NCBI RefSeq assembly: GCF_040215725.1
Contig: NZ_CP157968.1
Coordinates: 1,364,001 to 1,428,000, forward strand
Direction of reading: 5' to 3'
From: Rhizobium sp. ZPR4
GTDB taxonomy: Bacteria; Pseudomonadota; Alphaproteobacteria; Rhizobiales; Rhizobiaceae
DNA: 64,000 bases
Both the position numbers and the translations under genes were made by a program. The notes below the pieces were generated by a model. That model did not search any database. It had not been told where the DNA came from and saw only the letters and a program-made list of their open reading frames with translations. Of the stretch, positions 9,418 through 17,768 are shown in pieces (position 1 is the stretch's first letter; each line of letters opens with the position of its first letter).

Positions 9418-10131
9418 ATGAAACTCTCTGTCGCCAATGATTCCGGTATGGGCGCGACGCGCTTCGGCGACATCATCTATGAGAAGATCGTCGCCATGAT
9501 TGCGGATGGAACCTTTCCGGTGAATGAGCGACTGCCGGCGGAAGCGAAGCTCGCGGAGATGTTCGGCGCGTCACGACCCGTTGTGCGCGACGCTCTGGAG
9601 CGGCTGCGCATGGACGGCTTGATCGTGTCGCGCAAGGGGTCGGGTTCCTATGTCAGGCAAAGGCCGGATTCCTCTGTCCTGAAAATGGTACCTGTAGGGT
9701 CGCTTGCGGATGTCCAGCGCTTTTTCGAATTTCGTGCCGGGCTTGAGGCCGAAGCAGCCGAACTCGCAGCGCGCAACTGGCAGCCGACCGACAAGGAACG
9801 GATCACGGCAGCGCTCCAGAAGATCGAACAGTGTCTTGACGAAGGCCGCCTCGGTGCCGAGGAAGATCAGGAACTGCACGATGCCATTGCGATCGCGACA
9901 GGCAATCAGTTCCATATCACTGCCCGTGAATTGTTCCGGCCGCATTTCGCCATCGGTCATTCCGTGACCCGCAGCCTCAGCCTCAAGCGGACGCCCGAGC
10001 AGATCCGCAGCGTTCAGGATGAGCATGCCGTTATCGTGCAGGCGATTTTCGCGCGTCAGGAGACCGAGGCTCACGATGCCATGAAGCGACATATCTTGAA
10101 TGCACGTGCCCGCATGTTCCAGGGCGTATAG
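9418..10131 (+). CDS. GntR/FadR-family transcriptional regulator (FCD domain)
   Basis: About 237 residues. The N-terminal winged helix (residues about 15-80) has the GntR signature LPAEAKLAEMFGASRPVVRDALERL and the wing SRKGSGSYV. The C-terminal part (about 90-235) is an all-helical FCD ligand-binding domain with conserved acidic and His residues (ELHDAIAIA and MKRHILNAR) that bind metal or a carboxylate in this family. Three in-frame ATGs occur (9412, 9415, 9418); AAAGG at 9407-9411 best fits 9418. It likely senses a sugar acid or 2-keto-3-deoxy intermediate and controls the divergent importer operon and the downstream aldolase. Confidence 0.85.
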   Translation: MKLSVANDSGMGATRFGDIIYEKIVAMIADGTFPVNERLPAEAKLAEMFGASRPVVRDALERLRMDGLIVSRKGSGSYVRQRPDSSVLKMVPVGSLADVQRFFEFRAGLEAEAAELAARNWQPTDKERITAALQKIEQCLDEGRLGAEEDQELHDAIAIATGNQFHITARELFRPHFAIGHSVTRSLSLKRTPEQIRSVQDEHAVIVQAIFARQETEAHDAMKRHILNARARMFQGV

Positions 10132-10218
10132 GGAATTGGATGAGACGAGGGCGAGGTGACGGCTTCTGTACGCCTCCTCGTTTGTGTTTCGATGGATGAT
10201 GAAGGTAAGGGTAGGAAG

Positions 10219-11139
10219 ATGAGCATTGAAACCATGCGGCAGGTGCTGACCGGCGTCTCTGGCGTTCCAGTCACGGCCTATGATGGAAGTGGCGAGGTGG
10301 AACCGCGCGTCACCGCTCTAGTCTATCAGCGGGTAGCGGCTGCCGGCATTCACAATATCGTTGCGGCGGGCAATACGGGTGAGTTCTACGCACTCACTCC
10401 GCAAGAGATCCGCCGCGTCCATGATGCGGCGATATCCGGTGTCGATGGCAAGGCGCCCGTGACGGCGGCAATCGGCCGTTCATTACGGGAGGCGATCCAG
10501 ATGGCGAAGGACGCTGCTTCGATTGGTGCTTCGGCTGTCATGTCTCATCAACCGGTGGACCCATTCGCCGCACCTGGTTCGCAGATCGATTATTTTCGTG
10601 ATCTGGCGGAGGCCTCGCCGCTCCCGCTCGTCGCCTATGTCCGTGCCGAAGGCTTCAGCGTCGACGATATGGTCCGTCTGGCCGGTCACGGCAATATTGC
10701 CGGTATCAAGTTTGCGACGACGGATCTCATGCTGCTTTCACGGGCGATCGCGGCTTCCGATCCGAACGGCGCGCTATTCGTCTGCGGTCTCGCCGAAAGC
10801 TGGGCTCCGACATTCGCCGCTGCGGGCGCAAAGGGCTTCACCTCGGGCCTCGTCAATGTTGCTCCGAAGCTGTCGCTTGCCGTGCATGCGGCTTTGGAGA
10901 AAGGCGATTTCGCCGCTGCCCGCGCCATCGTCAACAAGCTCGAGCCTTTCGAACGCATGCGCACCAAGTTCCGCAATGGAACAAACGTTACCGTCGTCAA
11001 GGAAGCCGTCACCTATTCCGGCCTGAAGGTCGGCCCTGTTCGCGTTCCAGGCGTGCCGCAACTCGATGCGAAGGACCGCGAGGAGCTGTTTGCGTTGTTG
11101 CGCAATTGGCAGGAAGCAGGCGAACTGTCCACCGCCTGA
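10219..11139 (+). CDS. DapA-family class I aldolase/dehydratase for 2-keto-3-deoxy sugar acids
   Basis: A 306-residue TIM-barrel enzyme of the dihydrodipicolinate synthase/N-acetylneuraminate lyase family. It shows the substrate-carboxylate loop GNTGEFYALT near residue 50, a conserved Tyr in YVRAEGF, and the Schiff-base Lys in AGIKFATTD. The start at 10219 (MSIETMRQ) has GTAGGAAG directly upstream; the ORF opens earlier at 10156 without one. Together with the enolase-type dehydratase it would split or dehydrate a 2-keto-3-deoxy acid. It could be a KDG/KDGal aldolase, or a 5-keto-4-deoxyglucarate dehydratase, which belongs to the same family. Confidence 0.8.
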   Translation: MSIETMRQVLTGVSGVPVTAYDGSGEVEPRVTALVYQRVAAAGIHNIVAAGNTGEFYALTPQEIRRVHDAAISGVDGKAPVTAAIGRSLREAIQMAKDAASIGASAVMSHQPVDPFAAPGSQIDYFRDLAEASPLPLVAYVRAEGFSVDDMVRLAGHGNIAGIKFATTDLMLLSRAIAASDPNGALFVCGLAESWAPTFAAAGAKGFTSGLVNVAPKLSLAVHAALEKGDFAAARAIVNKLEPFERMRTKFRNGTNVTVVKEAVTYSGLKVGPVRVPGVPQLDAKDREELFALLRNWQEAGELSTA

Positions 11140-11252
11140 TGCCGGTATCAGGCGTGCTTGATATATGTGACAAAGGATATTGTCATATATTTCAGCGGCT
11201 TGGCGATTTGATTGAGATCGGTCGGCCTTGCGGCGATCCGTAAGATAATGTT

Positions 11253-11285
11253 GGTCGCCCCGGCGGCTTTTGCTGCGGGGCGGCC
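11253..11285. terminator. GC-rich hairpin between convergent aldolase and ampC genes
   Basis: GGTCGCCCCG pairs with CGGGGCGGCC (one G-U wobble) across a T-containing loop. There is no clear T-run, so it may be a weak or Rho-assisted terminator. Confidence 0.45.
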
Positions 11286-11320
11286 GTTCGCTGAAGCGGA
11301 CCAATCTTCAAGCCCGGTCT

Positions 11321-12514
11321 CTACTTCGCCTCATTCGATCCTGGCAGGTTTTCTACGGTGGTCAGGATCTTGTAGGCCGACGAAACGCGCGCAGGGATCG
11401 GAAAATTCCTGTTCGCCAACAGGACGATGCCGACCTGCCGCGCGGGAATGAAGGCCGCATAAGCGCCGAAGCCGTTCGTCGAACCCGTCTTGTTTAGCAG
11501 GACATCCTTGCGCGGCTGCTGCGGGGGATCGAGGCGGGTGACCTTGTGTGGCTCCAGTGCCATGTCGGATGAATTACCGGCAAGCAGCCTGGCGAGCGTC
11601 GTTGGATAGGCATAGATTTCCCAACCGAGCGCCTGTGTCATATTGTCGACGCGGTAGTAGCCGACATGCGTCGCATCGATCGCCTGCTGAAGTCTGCCGT
11701 CGAGCTTTGCTTCGCCCATATTCGCTTCTAGAAAGGCAAGCATGTCCGAGGCGGTGGTCTTGATGCCATAGGCCTGCGTGTCGAGAACGCCGGGATTGAC
11801 GCGGATCGGCTTGCCCTGCTTCGAATAGCCATAGGCATAGTTGCCCATCTCAGCCGGCGGAACGCGGACATAGGTGTGGCTGAGGCCCAGGCCGGAAAGA
11901 ATTTCTTCCTGCATCAGCATATCGAACGGCTGGCCCATGACCTGCGCTGCCAGGTAGCCGAACAGGCCGATGCTGGGGTTGGAATATTGCCGATACGTGC
12001 CAGGCGCAAAGGACGGATGCCAATTGCGATAATAGGCAACCATCTTGTCCTGATCCGTCACGCCATTGGGGAATTGGAGAGGCAGCCCGCCTGCTGTATA
12101 GGTGCCGAGATTGAGAAGGCTGATCCTGTCGAAAGTGCTGCCCGCAAGTTCCGGCATGTACTTCGTCGCCTTGTCGGAGAAGGACAGCTTTCCGCTGATC
12201 TGAGCGTAGGAGCCGAGCGCTGCCGTAAAGGTCTTGCTGATGGATCCGAGTTCGAAGATCGTGTCGTTCGTCACCTTCTGGCCGCTCTCCTTCGAGGCGA
12301 CGCCGTAGTTGAAGATGTAGCGCTTGCCCTTGACGGTAATCGCGATTGCCATGCCCGGCACATCGTTATCCTTCATGAGGGGACGAATGATCTCGTTGAC
12401 GGCTCGCTCCAGCTGATCCCGGTCATTGCCTTCGGCGGCGTGGGCACCGATCCCATAGAAAAGGCAGCCAGCGACGATACTGAGCTTCTGCAGAGAATTG
12501 CTACGTATATTCAA
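11321..12514 (-). CDS. ampC: Class C (AmpC-type) beta-lactamase
   Basis: A 397-residue secreted serine beta-lactamase. An N-terminal signal peptide ends near GIGAHAAE (about residue 28). Catalytic motifs are all present: SISK (Ser nucleophile and Lys), YSN (Tyr-x-Asn) within YRQYSNPS, and KTGS in NKTGSTNGFG. Length and motif spacing match AmpC cephalosporinases. GAGGATATC precedes the ATG at 12514. It lies 94 bases downstream of a class A beta-lactamase on the same strand; a 7-bp hairpin (CGACCGT 12538-12544 with ACGGTCG 12555-12561) sits between them. Regulation through the nearby AmpR-like protein is likely. Confidence 0.92.
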   Translation of the reverse strand: MNIRSNSLQKLSIVAGCLFYGIGAHAAEGNDRDQLERAVNEIIRPLMKDNDVPGMAIAITVKGKRYIFNYGVASKESGQKVTNDTIFELGSISKTFTAALGSYAQISGKLSFSDKATKYMPELAGSTFDRISLLNLGTYTAGGLPLQFPNGVTDQDKMVAYYRNWHPSFAPGTYRQYSNPSIGLFGYLAAQVMGQPFDMLMQEEILSGLGLSHTYVRVPPAEMGNYAYGYSKQGKPIRVNPGVLDTQAYGIKTTASDMLAFLEANMGEAKLDGRLQQAIDATHVGYYRVDNMTQALGWEIYAYPTTLARLLAGNSSDMALEPHKVTRLDPPQQPRKDVLLNKTGSTNGFGAYAAFIPARQVGIVLLANRNFPIPARVSSAYKILTTVENLPGSNEAK

Positions 12515-12608
12515 GATGATATCCTCATTATGATGATCGACCGTGCAGGATCGTACGGTCGAAAAGGAGGCGATGATTGGTGGCGGTTGTTATCCGGCGC
12601 GCATGATC

Positions 12609-13502
12609 TCAGATCGCCGCAGCGATCCGGCCGATCTCGGCAATGATGGCATTGCGTTCATCGGTTGCGATTTCCGGTATCTCGCAATAGGCCGTCGCGA
12701 TGATGGGCGCGCGGTTCGATGGCCACAGCACCGCGATGTCATTGGCATTGCCGGCCTTGTCGCCGTTTGTTCCCGTCTTGTCGCCAACCAGCCAATCCTT
12801 CGCAAGGCCGGCGCGCAGGCGGGTGTCGCCCGTCTTGTTGGTGATCAGCCAAGCGGCCAGCTGCGATCGCGAGGCGGCTGTCAGCACATCAGTGAACAGG
12901 AGCCGCCGCAGGTTTTCCAGCATGGCCGAAGCCGTCGTCGTGTCGCGCTGGTCGTCCGGAGTGTCGTGATAGTTCAGCGTGGGTTCGGTGCGGTCGAGGC
13001 GGGTGATCTCGTCGCCCATGCTGCGGCAAAAGGTCGTGATTGCCTCCGGGCCGCCAAAGCTCGCAAGCAGTAGGTTGGCCGCGGTATTGTCGCTGAGCGT
13101 CACTGCCGCAGCGCAAAGTTCGCCGATGGTCATGCCATTTTCTCCGGCGTTGGGCGCGGTTGCCGGGGAATAGTCGATGAGCTCGCTTTTCGCGTAGCGA
13201 ATACGTCGATCGAGCTTCTCTTCTCCCTTGTCGACGCGGGCAAGCACGAGAGCTGCCGTCAGCATCTTGAAGGTGCTGCACATCAGGATGCGCTCGCTGG
13301 CGCGGTGCTCGATGCGCTTGCCACTTGCCATGTCGAGAATGCTGACGCAGATGCGGCCCGGATGCCTGCTTTCGAGTGCGGCAAGCTGCGCCTCCCCGGC
13401 ATTATCGTCTGCAGTGCGTCCAACTGCGCTGAGCCCTGCCAGAACAGGCAGCGCAAGCAAGCTGCCGGCAAGGCTTTGCCGGCGCGACAATAAGATCGTC
13501 AT
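12609..13502 (-). CDS. Class A serine beta-lactamase
   Basis: A 297-residue enzyme with the full class A set: C-S-T-F-K (Ser70/Lys73, preceded by Cys69), S-D-N (Ser130) in TLSDNTAAN, E-P-T-L-N (Glu166/Asn170) and K-T-G (234-236) in VGDKTGTNG. The N-terminus has an arginine pair before a hydrophobic stretch (SRRQSLAGSLL), which suggests Tat export, as reported for several soil-bacterium class A enzymes. Cys69 is shared with several carbapenemase/L2-type enzymes, but a partner Cys at 238 is not apparent (KTGTNG), so the disulphide of true carbapenemases is not supported. It is the promoter-proximal gene, divergent from the AmpR-like regulator. Confidence 0.92.
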   Translation of the reverse strand: MTILLSRRQSLAGSLLALPVLAGLSAVGRTADDNAGEAQLAALESRHPGRICVSILDMASGKRIEHRASERILMCSTFKMLTAALVLARVDKGEEKLDRRIRYAKSELIDYSPATAPNAGENGMTIGELCAAAVTLSDNTAANLLLASFGGPEAITTFCRSMGDEITRLDRTEPTLNYHDTPDDQRDTTTASAMLENLRRLLFTDVLTAASRSQLAAWLITNKTGDTRLRAGLAKDWLVGDKTGTNGDKAGNANDIAVLWPSNRAPIIATAYCEIPEIATDERNAIIAEIGRIAAAI

Positions 13503-13672
13503 CTTGTTTCCACTTCGATTTTACGTTGGGCAAAGGTGCGCCTTTTGGCCCCGTGGATGTCGTTGGGATCAGGCAAATCACCTTGCGAGGCAGACTATGG
13601 CTCCGCTTCCTACCCTAGACAAACGATCAATTCTGGGCTTAGACATGAGAAAAACTTGGCCTTAGGACATAA
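13503..13672. promoter_or_regulatory. Divergent promoter/operator region of beta-lactamase genes and AmpR-like regulator
   Basis: The 170-base gap between divergent starts is where AmpR proteins bind in known ampR-bla pairs. A TAGACA element occurs twice, at 13616-13621 and 13640-13645, 24 bases apart, near the regulator start. The second copy is followed by an A-rich stretch (GAGAAAAAC). These are candidate operator halves; the assignment rests on position and repeat only. Confidence 0.4.
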
Positions 13673-14551
13673 ATGGACATCTCACAGCTGCCGCTGAACG
13701 CGCTGCGCGTTTTCGAGGCCTCGGCGCGACATTGCAGTTTTACGCGGGCTGGCCTGGAGCTCCGGGTCACGCAGACGGCGATCAGCCATCAGGTCAAGGC
13801 GCTGGAAGACGTGTTGGGTGTGACCCTCTTCAAGCGCCTGCCGCGCGGTCTTGCGCTGACCGATGAAGGGCATGCGCTGCTGCCGGTGCTGACGGATGCC
13901 TTTCGACGCATGAGCGCCACGCTCAGCCAGCTGGAGGAGGGGAATTTCGCCGAGATCCTGACGATCGGTGTCGTCGGCACCTTCGCCATCGGCTGGCTAA
14001 TGCCGCGTCTCGCGAGCTTCAAGGCGCAGCATCCGCACGTCGATCTGCGCCTAAAGACTAATAACAATCGCGCCGACATGGTGCTCGACGGGCTGGATTT
14101 CTTCCTGCGCTTCGGCGATGGCGCCTGGCATGGAACGGAGGCGATCCATCTGATGGACGCGCCGCTCTCCCCGGTCTGCACGCCCGATATCGGCAAGCGA
14201 TTGCGTACGCCCGCCGATCTTGCCGATGTTGAGCTTTTGCGATCCTACCGGGTCGATGAATGGGCGCTCTGGTTCAGGGCTGCGGGCCTGCAGCCTCCCC
14301 ATCTTCGCGGCTGGATGTTCGATTCCTCGCTCACGCTGGTGGAGGCCGCAGCGCGCGGCGTCGGCGTCGCGCTCGTGCCGGTCGCGATGTTTTCCCATGA
14401 CATCGAGGCCGGTAGGATCATGCAGCCGTTCCAAATCACCGCGATGACGGGAAGCTACTGGCTGACACGGCTGAAATCGCGGGCCGAGACGGCGTCAATG
14501 AAAGTGTTCCGCCAGTGGCTGCTGGCGGAAATCGAGAATATGCCGGGGTAG
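13673..14551 (+). CDS. ampR: LysR-family regulator, AmpR-like (beta-lactamase inducer)
   Basis: 292 residues, the usual AmpR length. The N-terminal HTH (about 6-65) reads LPLNALRVFEASARHCSFTRAGLEL then VTQTAISHQVKALE, the AmpR/GcvA pattern. The effector domain begins with GVVGTFAIGWLMPRL, which matches the Gly-Thr-Phe-Ala-x-Gly-Trp segment that lines the muropeptide pocket in AmpR. In known systems AmpR is held off by UDP-MurNAc-pentapeptide and switched on by anhydro-muropeptides when beta-lactams disturb the wall. Its position facing two beta-lactamase genes supports the same job here. Confidence 0.85.
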   Translation: MDISQLPLNALRVFEASARHCSFTRAGLELRVTQTAISHQVKALEDVLGVTLFKRLPRGLALTDEGHALLPVLTDAFRRMSATLSQLEEGNFAEILTIGVVGTFAIGWLMPRLASFKAQHPHVDLRLKTNNNRADMVLDGLDFFLRFGDGAWHGTEAIHLMDAPLSPVCTPDIGKRLRTPADLADVELLRSYRVDEWALWFRAAGLQPPHLRGWMFDSSLTLVEAAARGVGVALVPVAMFSHDIEAGRIMQPFQITAMTGSYWLTRLKSRAETASMKVFRQWLLAEIENMPG

Positions 14552-14640
14552 ACTGCTCAGCCAAAGCGGCCCCGGACTTGCGTCTGGAGCCGATTGAAAT
14601 GAACCGGCTAGAATGCAAACGATGACGGAGGTTGGCTGTC

Positions 14641-16143
14641 TCAGCTCGCGAGCTTTAACCTCACGGCCCCAGTCCGCGTTCCCGAACGCACCGTCTTGAA
14701 CCGGCCGACCAGGCCGGCGAGCTCGTTGCTGATATCGGCGAGGTGCCGTGTCGAGGCATTCGTCTCTTCCATCAGCGCCACGTTCTGCTGGGTCATCTGA
14801 TCCATGTTGCGCACTGCGGAGTTGATCTCGCTGATGCCAACGGCCTGTTCCTGCGTCGAGCGCGCGATGGCGCCGACATTCCGGTCGATGGAGGCGACCT
14901 GATTACCGATCAGGGCGAGTGCCTCGCCGGTTCTGTTGACCAGCTCAACGCCGCGACGAACGTCGTTGGATGACCTGTCGATCAGATCCTTGATTTCCTT
15001 TGCCGCCGTTGCCGAGCGCTGCGCCAGCTCGCGGACTTCCTGGGCGACGACGGCAAAGCCCTTGCCCTGTTCGCCGGCTCTTGCCGCCTCGACACCGGCG
15101 TTCAGCGCCAGAAGGTTGGTCTGGAACGCGATGTCGTCGATGACGGAGATGATATCGGTCATCTTGCGAGACGAGGTTTCGATATCGCCCATGGCGGACA
15201 CGGCCTGCTGAACGACTTCGCGGGAGTGCTCTGCTTCCGAGGCGGATTCCTTGACGATCGCCTGCACTTCGCGTGTCCGCTCGGCCGTCTGTTCGGAAAT
15301 GGTGGTGATCTGGTCGATCGCAGCTGCACTTTCCTCGAGCGCGGATGCCTGCTGCTCCGTGCGCCGCGCCATGTTGTCGGCGGCAGACGAGATCGAGCCG
15401 GCTTCGTCGCGAACGCGCGTCACCGAATCCTCGATGCGTTGCATTGCTGTGCCGAGGGATGCGAGCGATTCGTTGTAATTGCTCTTCAGAACTTCGAACT
15501 CGGTGGAAAGGGCTTCCGTGATGTCAGCCGTCAGGTCGCCGTTCGCAAGGCCGTTCAGCGCGATGCCGAGCGCATTGAGCGCGCGCTCCTGCTCGTGCTG
15601 TGCGGCGGCCCGCTCGGCCTCGGCGCGGTCGCGCTCATCGGCGAGCACCTGCAGATAGACGGAAATGCCGTAATCCATATCCACGAGTGCGGCCTTGACG
15701 ATCGCCGACAGCCGACGCGACAGGGCCTGCTCGTGCTTGCGCTGCATGAAGCCCGACAGCTGCTGCGCGACGATCGAGCGTACCATGCCTTCGAGGATCA
15801 GCGCATAACCACCGATGTACCAGCGCGGTTCCAGCCCCAGGCGCGCATGGGTTCTGCCGACGGCCGAGACCGCCTCGACATAGTCGGGTCCGTATTTGCC
15901 TGATGCGATCGTCTTCCAATGATCCTGCTGCTTGGATTTGGCATGCGCCACATGCTGCTGCGACGAGAAGAACTTCGACATTTCCGGATGTTTGACGATC
16001 CTCTGGTAGAAAACATCGAGGGAGCCTTTGACGGCAGATTCGATGGTTGGCTGCAGTTCCGAGAGAGCCTGTCGGGCATCCTGCCCCAGTCCAACAAAGT
16101 CGAGCCGATCATTCAACTCGTCCATTTTCGATGCGCGTACCAT
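14641..16143 (-). CDS. Globin-coupled methyl-accepting chemotaxis protein (HemAT-type aerotaxis sensor)
   Basis: A 500-residue soluble chemoreceptor with no membrane helices. Residues about 10-175 form a protoglobin-type heme sensor; the proximal His is probably that of [14 protein letters not shown] (near residue 95), typical of globin-coupled sensors. A short HAMP-like linker (about 195-245, [10 protein letters not shown]) leads to an MCP signalling domain (about 250-490) with the hairpin tip [20 protein letters not shown], where CheA/CheW dock. GGAG lies 8 bases before ATG 16143. It would sense oxygen and feed a chemotaxis phosphorelay. No other chemotaxis gene is in the window. Confidence 0.9.
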   Translation of the reverse strand: MVRASKMDELNDRLDFVGLGQDARQALSELQPTIESAVKGSLDVFYQRIVKHPEMSKFFSSQQHVAHAKSKQQDHWKTIASGKYGPDYVEAVSAVGRTHARLGLEPRWYIGGYALILEGMVRSIVAQQLSGFMQRKHEQALSRRLSAIVKAALVDMDYGISVYLQVLADERDRAEAERAAAQHEQERALNALGIALNGLANGDLTADITEALSTEFEVLKSNYNESLASLGTAMQRIEDSVTRVRDEAGSISSAADNMARRTEQQASALEESAAAIDQITTISEQTAERTREVQAIVKESASEAEHSREVVQQAVSAMGDIETSSRKMTDIISVIDDIAFQTNLLALNAGVEAARAGEQGKGFAVVAQEVRELAQRSATAAKEIKDLIDRSSNDVRRGVELVNRTGEALALIGNQVASIDRNVGAIARSTQEQAVGISEINSAVRNMDQMTQQNVALMEETNASTRHLADISNELAGLVGRFKTVRSGTRTGAVRLKLAS

Positions 16144-16350
16144 AACCTGCTCCGATGAAGAAATTACAAGCAGTTAGGGCATGGGCATGGTTAAAAATTT
16201 ATTAGAATATCAGCCTATTTTCGCGGCATGATTGTCGCGGCCCCACATGGCCGGGTTGCAGCCGCTGGCGCGTTGCAATGTCATTGCTCGCCTTGCCGGC
16301 ATCTGCTAAAGGCTGGTGATCATTACGTATCTCGCCATGGGGCAATTGGC

Positions 16351-16380
16351 ATGGGGAACTCCAAGTCAGCAGATAGATAA
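16351..16380 (+). CDS. Nine-residue leader peptide of CmlA-type attenuator
   Basis: A short frame ATG-TAA encodes M-G-N-S-K-S-A-D-R. It ends directly before a hairpin and lies 100 bases ahead of a CmlA/FloR-type exporter. The chloramphenicol-inducible cmlA gene of Tn1696 is known to be controlled by a nine-codon leader recalled as M-S-T-S-K-N-A-D-K. The length, the S-K-x-A-D core and the basic last residue match. In that system the nascent peptide and chloramphenicol stall the ribosome near the leader's end. GGGG at 16339-16342 could be its ribosome site. Confidence 0.75.
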   Translation: MGNSKSADR

Positions 16381-16471
16381 GCCGCAACAGCTTTTTGTTG
16401 TTGCGGCGTGCTGTCGAATTCATTGCAATTGAAGCCAGTGGCAGACGCCGCCCGAACTCTCTTTCGAGCGG
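16381..16471 (+). promoter_or_regulatory. Predicted chloramphenicol-responsive translational attenuator
   Basis: Three pairings can be drawn. Hairpin 1: GCCGCAACA (16381-16389, just after the leader stop) with TGTTGCGGC (16399-16407). Hairpin 2: CCGCCCGAA (16448-16456) with TTCGAGCGG (16463-16471), one C-A mismatch, which hides GAGCGG (16466-16471), the only ribosome-site-like sequence before ATG 16481. Alternative: GCGGCGT (16403-16409) with ACGCCGC (16445-16451), using one arm of each. A ribosome stalled on the leader covers 16381-16389, frees 16403-16409, and would open hairpin 2. The RNA logic is inferred from pairing only. Confidence 0.65.
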
Positions 16472-16480
16472 ATTTTTCTC

Positions 16481-17683
16481 ATGTCTGATATACGCCCATC
16501 CTGGGCCTACTCGCTGCCGGCGGCACTGCTGCTGATGGCGCCTTTTGACATCCTCGCCTCGCTGGCCATGGATATCTACCTTCCCGTCGTCCCGTCGATG
16601 CCGGGCATATTGAACACGACGCCGCCGATAGTTCAGCTGACGTTGAGCCTCTATATGGTCATGCTGGGTCTCGGCCAGGTCGCGTTCGGCCCGCTTTCGG
16701 ATCGCATCGGGCGTCGTCCCGTCCTGCTGTCGGGTGCGCTTCTGTTCGCCGCCGCATCCCTTGGAGCGGCGCTTTCATCGGATGCGACCGCCTTCGTACT
16801 TTGCCGATTGCTGCAAGCGACCGGCGCCTCAGCGGCTTTGGTCGCGACCTTTGCGACCGTCCGGGATGTCTATGGCAATCGCCCGGAGCAGGCAATCATC
16901 TATGCCGCCTTCGGCTCGATCCTCTCCTTCGTACCGGCGCTTGGGCCGATCGCCGGGGCGATGATTGCCGATCATTTCGGGTGGCGAGCGATCTTCATGC
17001 TGTTGGCGCTCCTTGCCCTGGTCGCAACGGTCAACGCCATGGCATGCTGGCACGAAACGCGACCGGCAGCTTCGGCCGGGCTGCGTCGCTCCATCTGGCC
17101 AATCTTCGCAAGCTTTCCATTCTGGACCTACACGCTGGCCTTCAGTGCGTGCATGGGCACGTTCTTCGTGTTCTTCTCGACCGCGCCACGCGTGTTGATC
17201 GGCCGGGCCGGCTATTCGGAATTTGGCTTCAGCATGGCATTCGCAACGGTCGCCGTTGTGATGATCGCGACGGCGCGCTTTGCCGGCGTGTTCGTCGGGA
17301 GGTGGGGTATCCCCGGCTGCGTTGGGCGGGGTATGGCATTGCTTCTTGCCGGTGCAGCCATGCTTGCGATCGGCCAGATTTATGGATCGCCGTCTTTTGG
17401 GAACTTCGTGCTGCCGATGTGGATCATGGCTGTCGGCATTGTCTTTGCGGCATCGGTGACGGCGAACGGGGCGCTCGCGGAATTTGGCGATATCGCCGGA
17501 TCGGCCGTGGCCTTCTACTTCTGCATCCAGAGCCTGATCGTAAGCCTCGTCGGGACGCTGGCTGTAACGGCGCTGGATGGTGACAGTGCATGGCCTCTGG
17601 TGGCGTTCTCGACCCTGATGCCATTGCTGGTACTGGCAGCGCTTCATGTCTTGATGCGACTGCCTGAGAAGGCATCCATCTGA
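16481..17683 (+). CDS. cmlA: CmlA/FloR-type MFS chloramphenicol/florfenicol exporter
   Basis: A 400-residue 12-helix drug:proton antiporter. It resembles CmlA along its whole length: an N-terminus MS-x4-SW-x-YSL, MAPFDILASLAMDIYLP, QLTLSLYMVMLGLGQVAFGPLSDRIGRRPV with the MFS loop 2-3 motif, LLQATGASAALVATFATVRDVY in helix 4-5, and MGTFFVFFSTAP. This similarity fixes the ATG at 16481 even though its ribosome site (GAGCGG) is weak. It would pump phenicol drugs from the cytoplasm. It follows a leader peptide and hairpins that suggest inducible translation. Confidence 0.88.
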   Translation: MSDIRPSWAYSLPAALLLMAPFDILASLAMDIYLPVVPSMPGILNTTPPIVQLTLSLYMVMLGLGQVAFGPLSDRIGRRPVLLSGALLFAAASLGAALSSDATAFVLCRLLQATGASAALVATFATVRDVYGNRPEQAIIYAAFGSILSFVPALGPIAGAMIADHFGWRAIFMLLALLALVATVNAMACWHETRPAASAGLRRSIWPIFASFPFWTYTLAFSACMGTFFVFFSTAPRVLIGRAGYSEFGFSMAFATVAVVMIATARFAGVFVGRWGIPGCVGRGMALLLAGAAMLAIGQIYGSPSFGNFVLPMWIMAVGIVFAASVTANGALAEFGDIAGSAVAFYFCIQSLIVSLVGTLAVTALDGDSAWPLVAFSTLMPLLVLAALHVLMRLPEKASI

Positions 17684-17686
17684 AAC

Positions 17687-17720
17687 AACTGCCCGCGAAA
17701 GCCAGATTTCGCGGGCAGTT
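17687..17720. terminator. Strong inverted repeat after the cmlA-type gene
   Basis: A perfect 14-bp stem: 17687-17700 pairs with 17707-17720, loop GCCAGA. It starts 4 bases after the exporter stop and lies between two convergent genes. The stem ends in AA/TT pairs but there is no long T-run beyond it. Confidence 0.7.
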
Positions 17721-17768
17721 CAGGCTGGGTTTCAGCGTTCGTTTTGTCTGCTGCCGTTAGCAAACGAT

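Noticed and set aside
12609..13502. Class A carbapenemase
   Set aside because: Cys69 is present, but the KTG region (KTGTNG) lacks the Cys238 partner that forms the carbapenemase disulphide.
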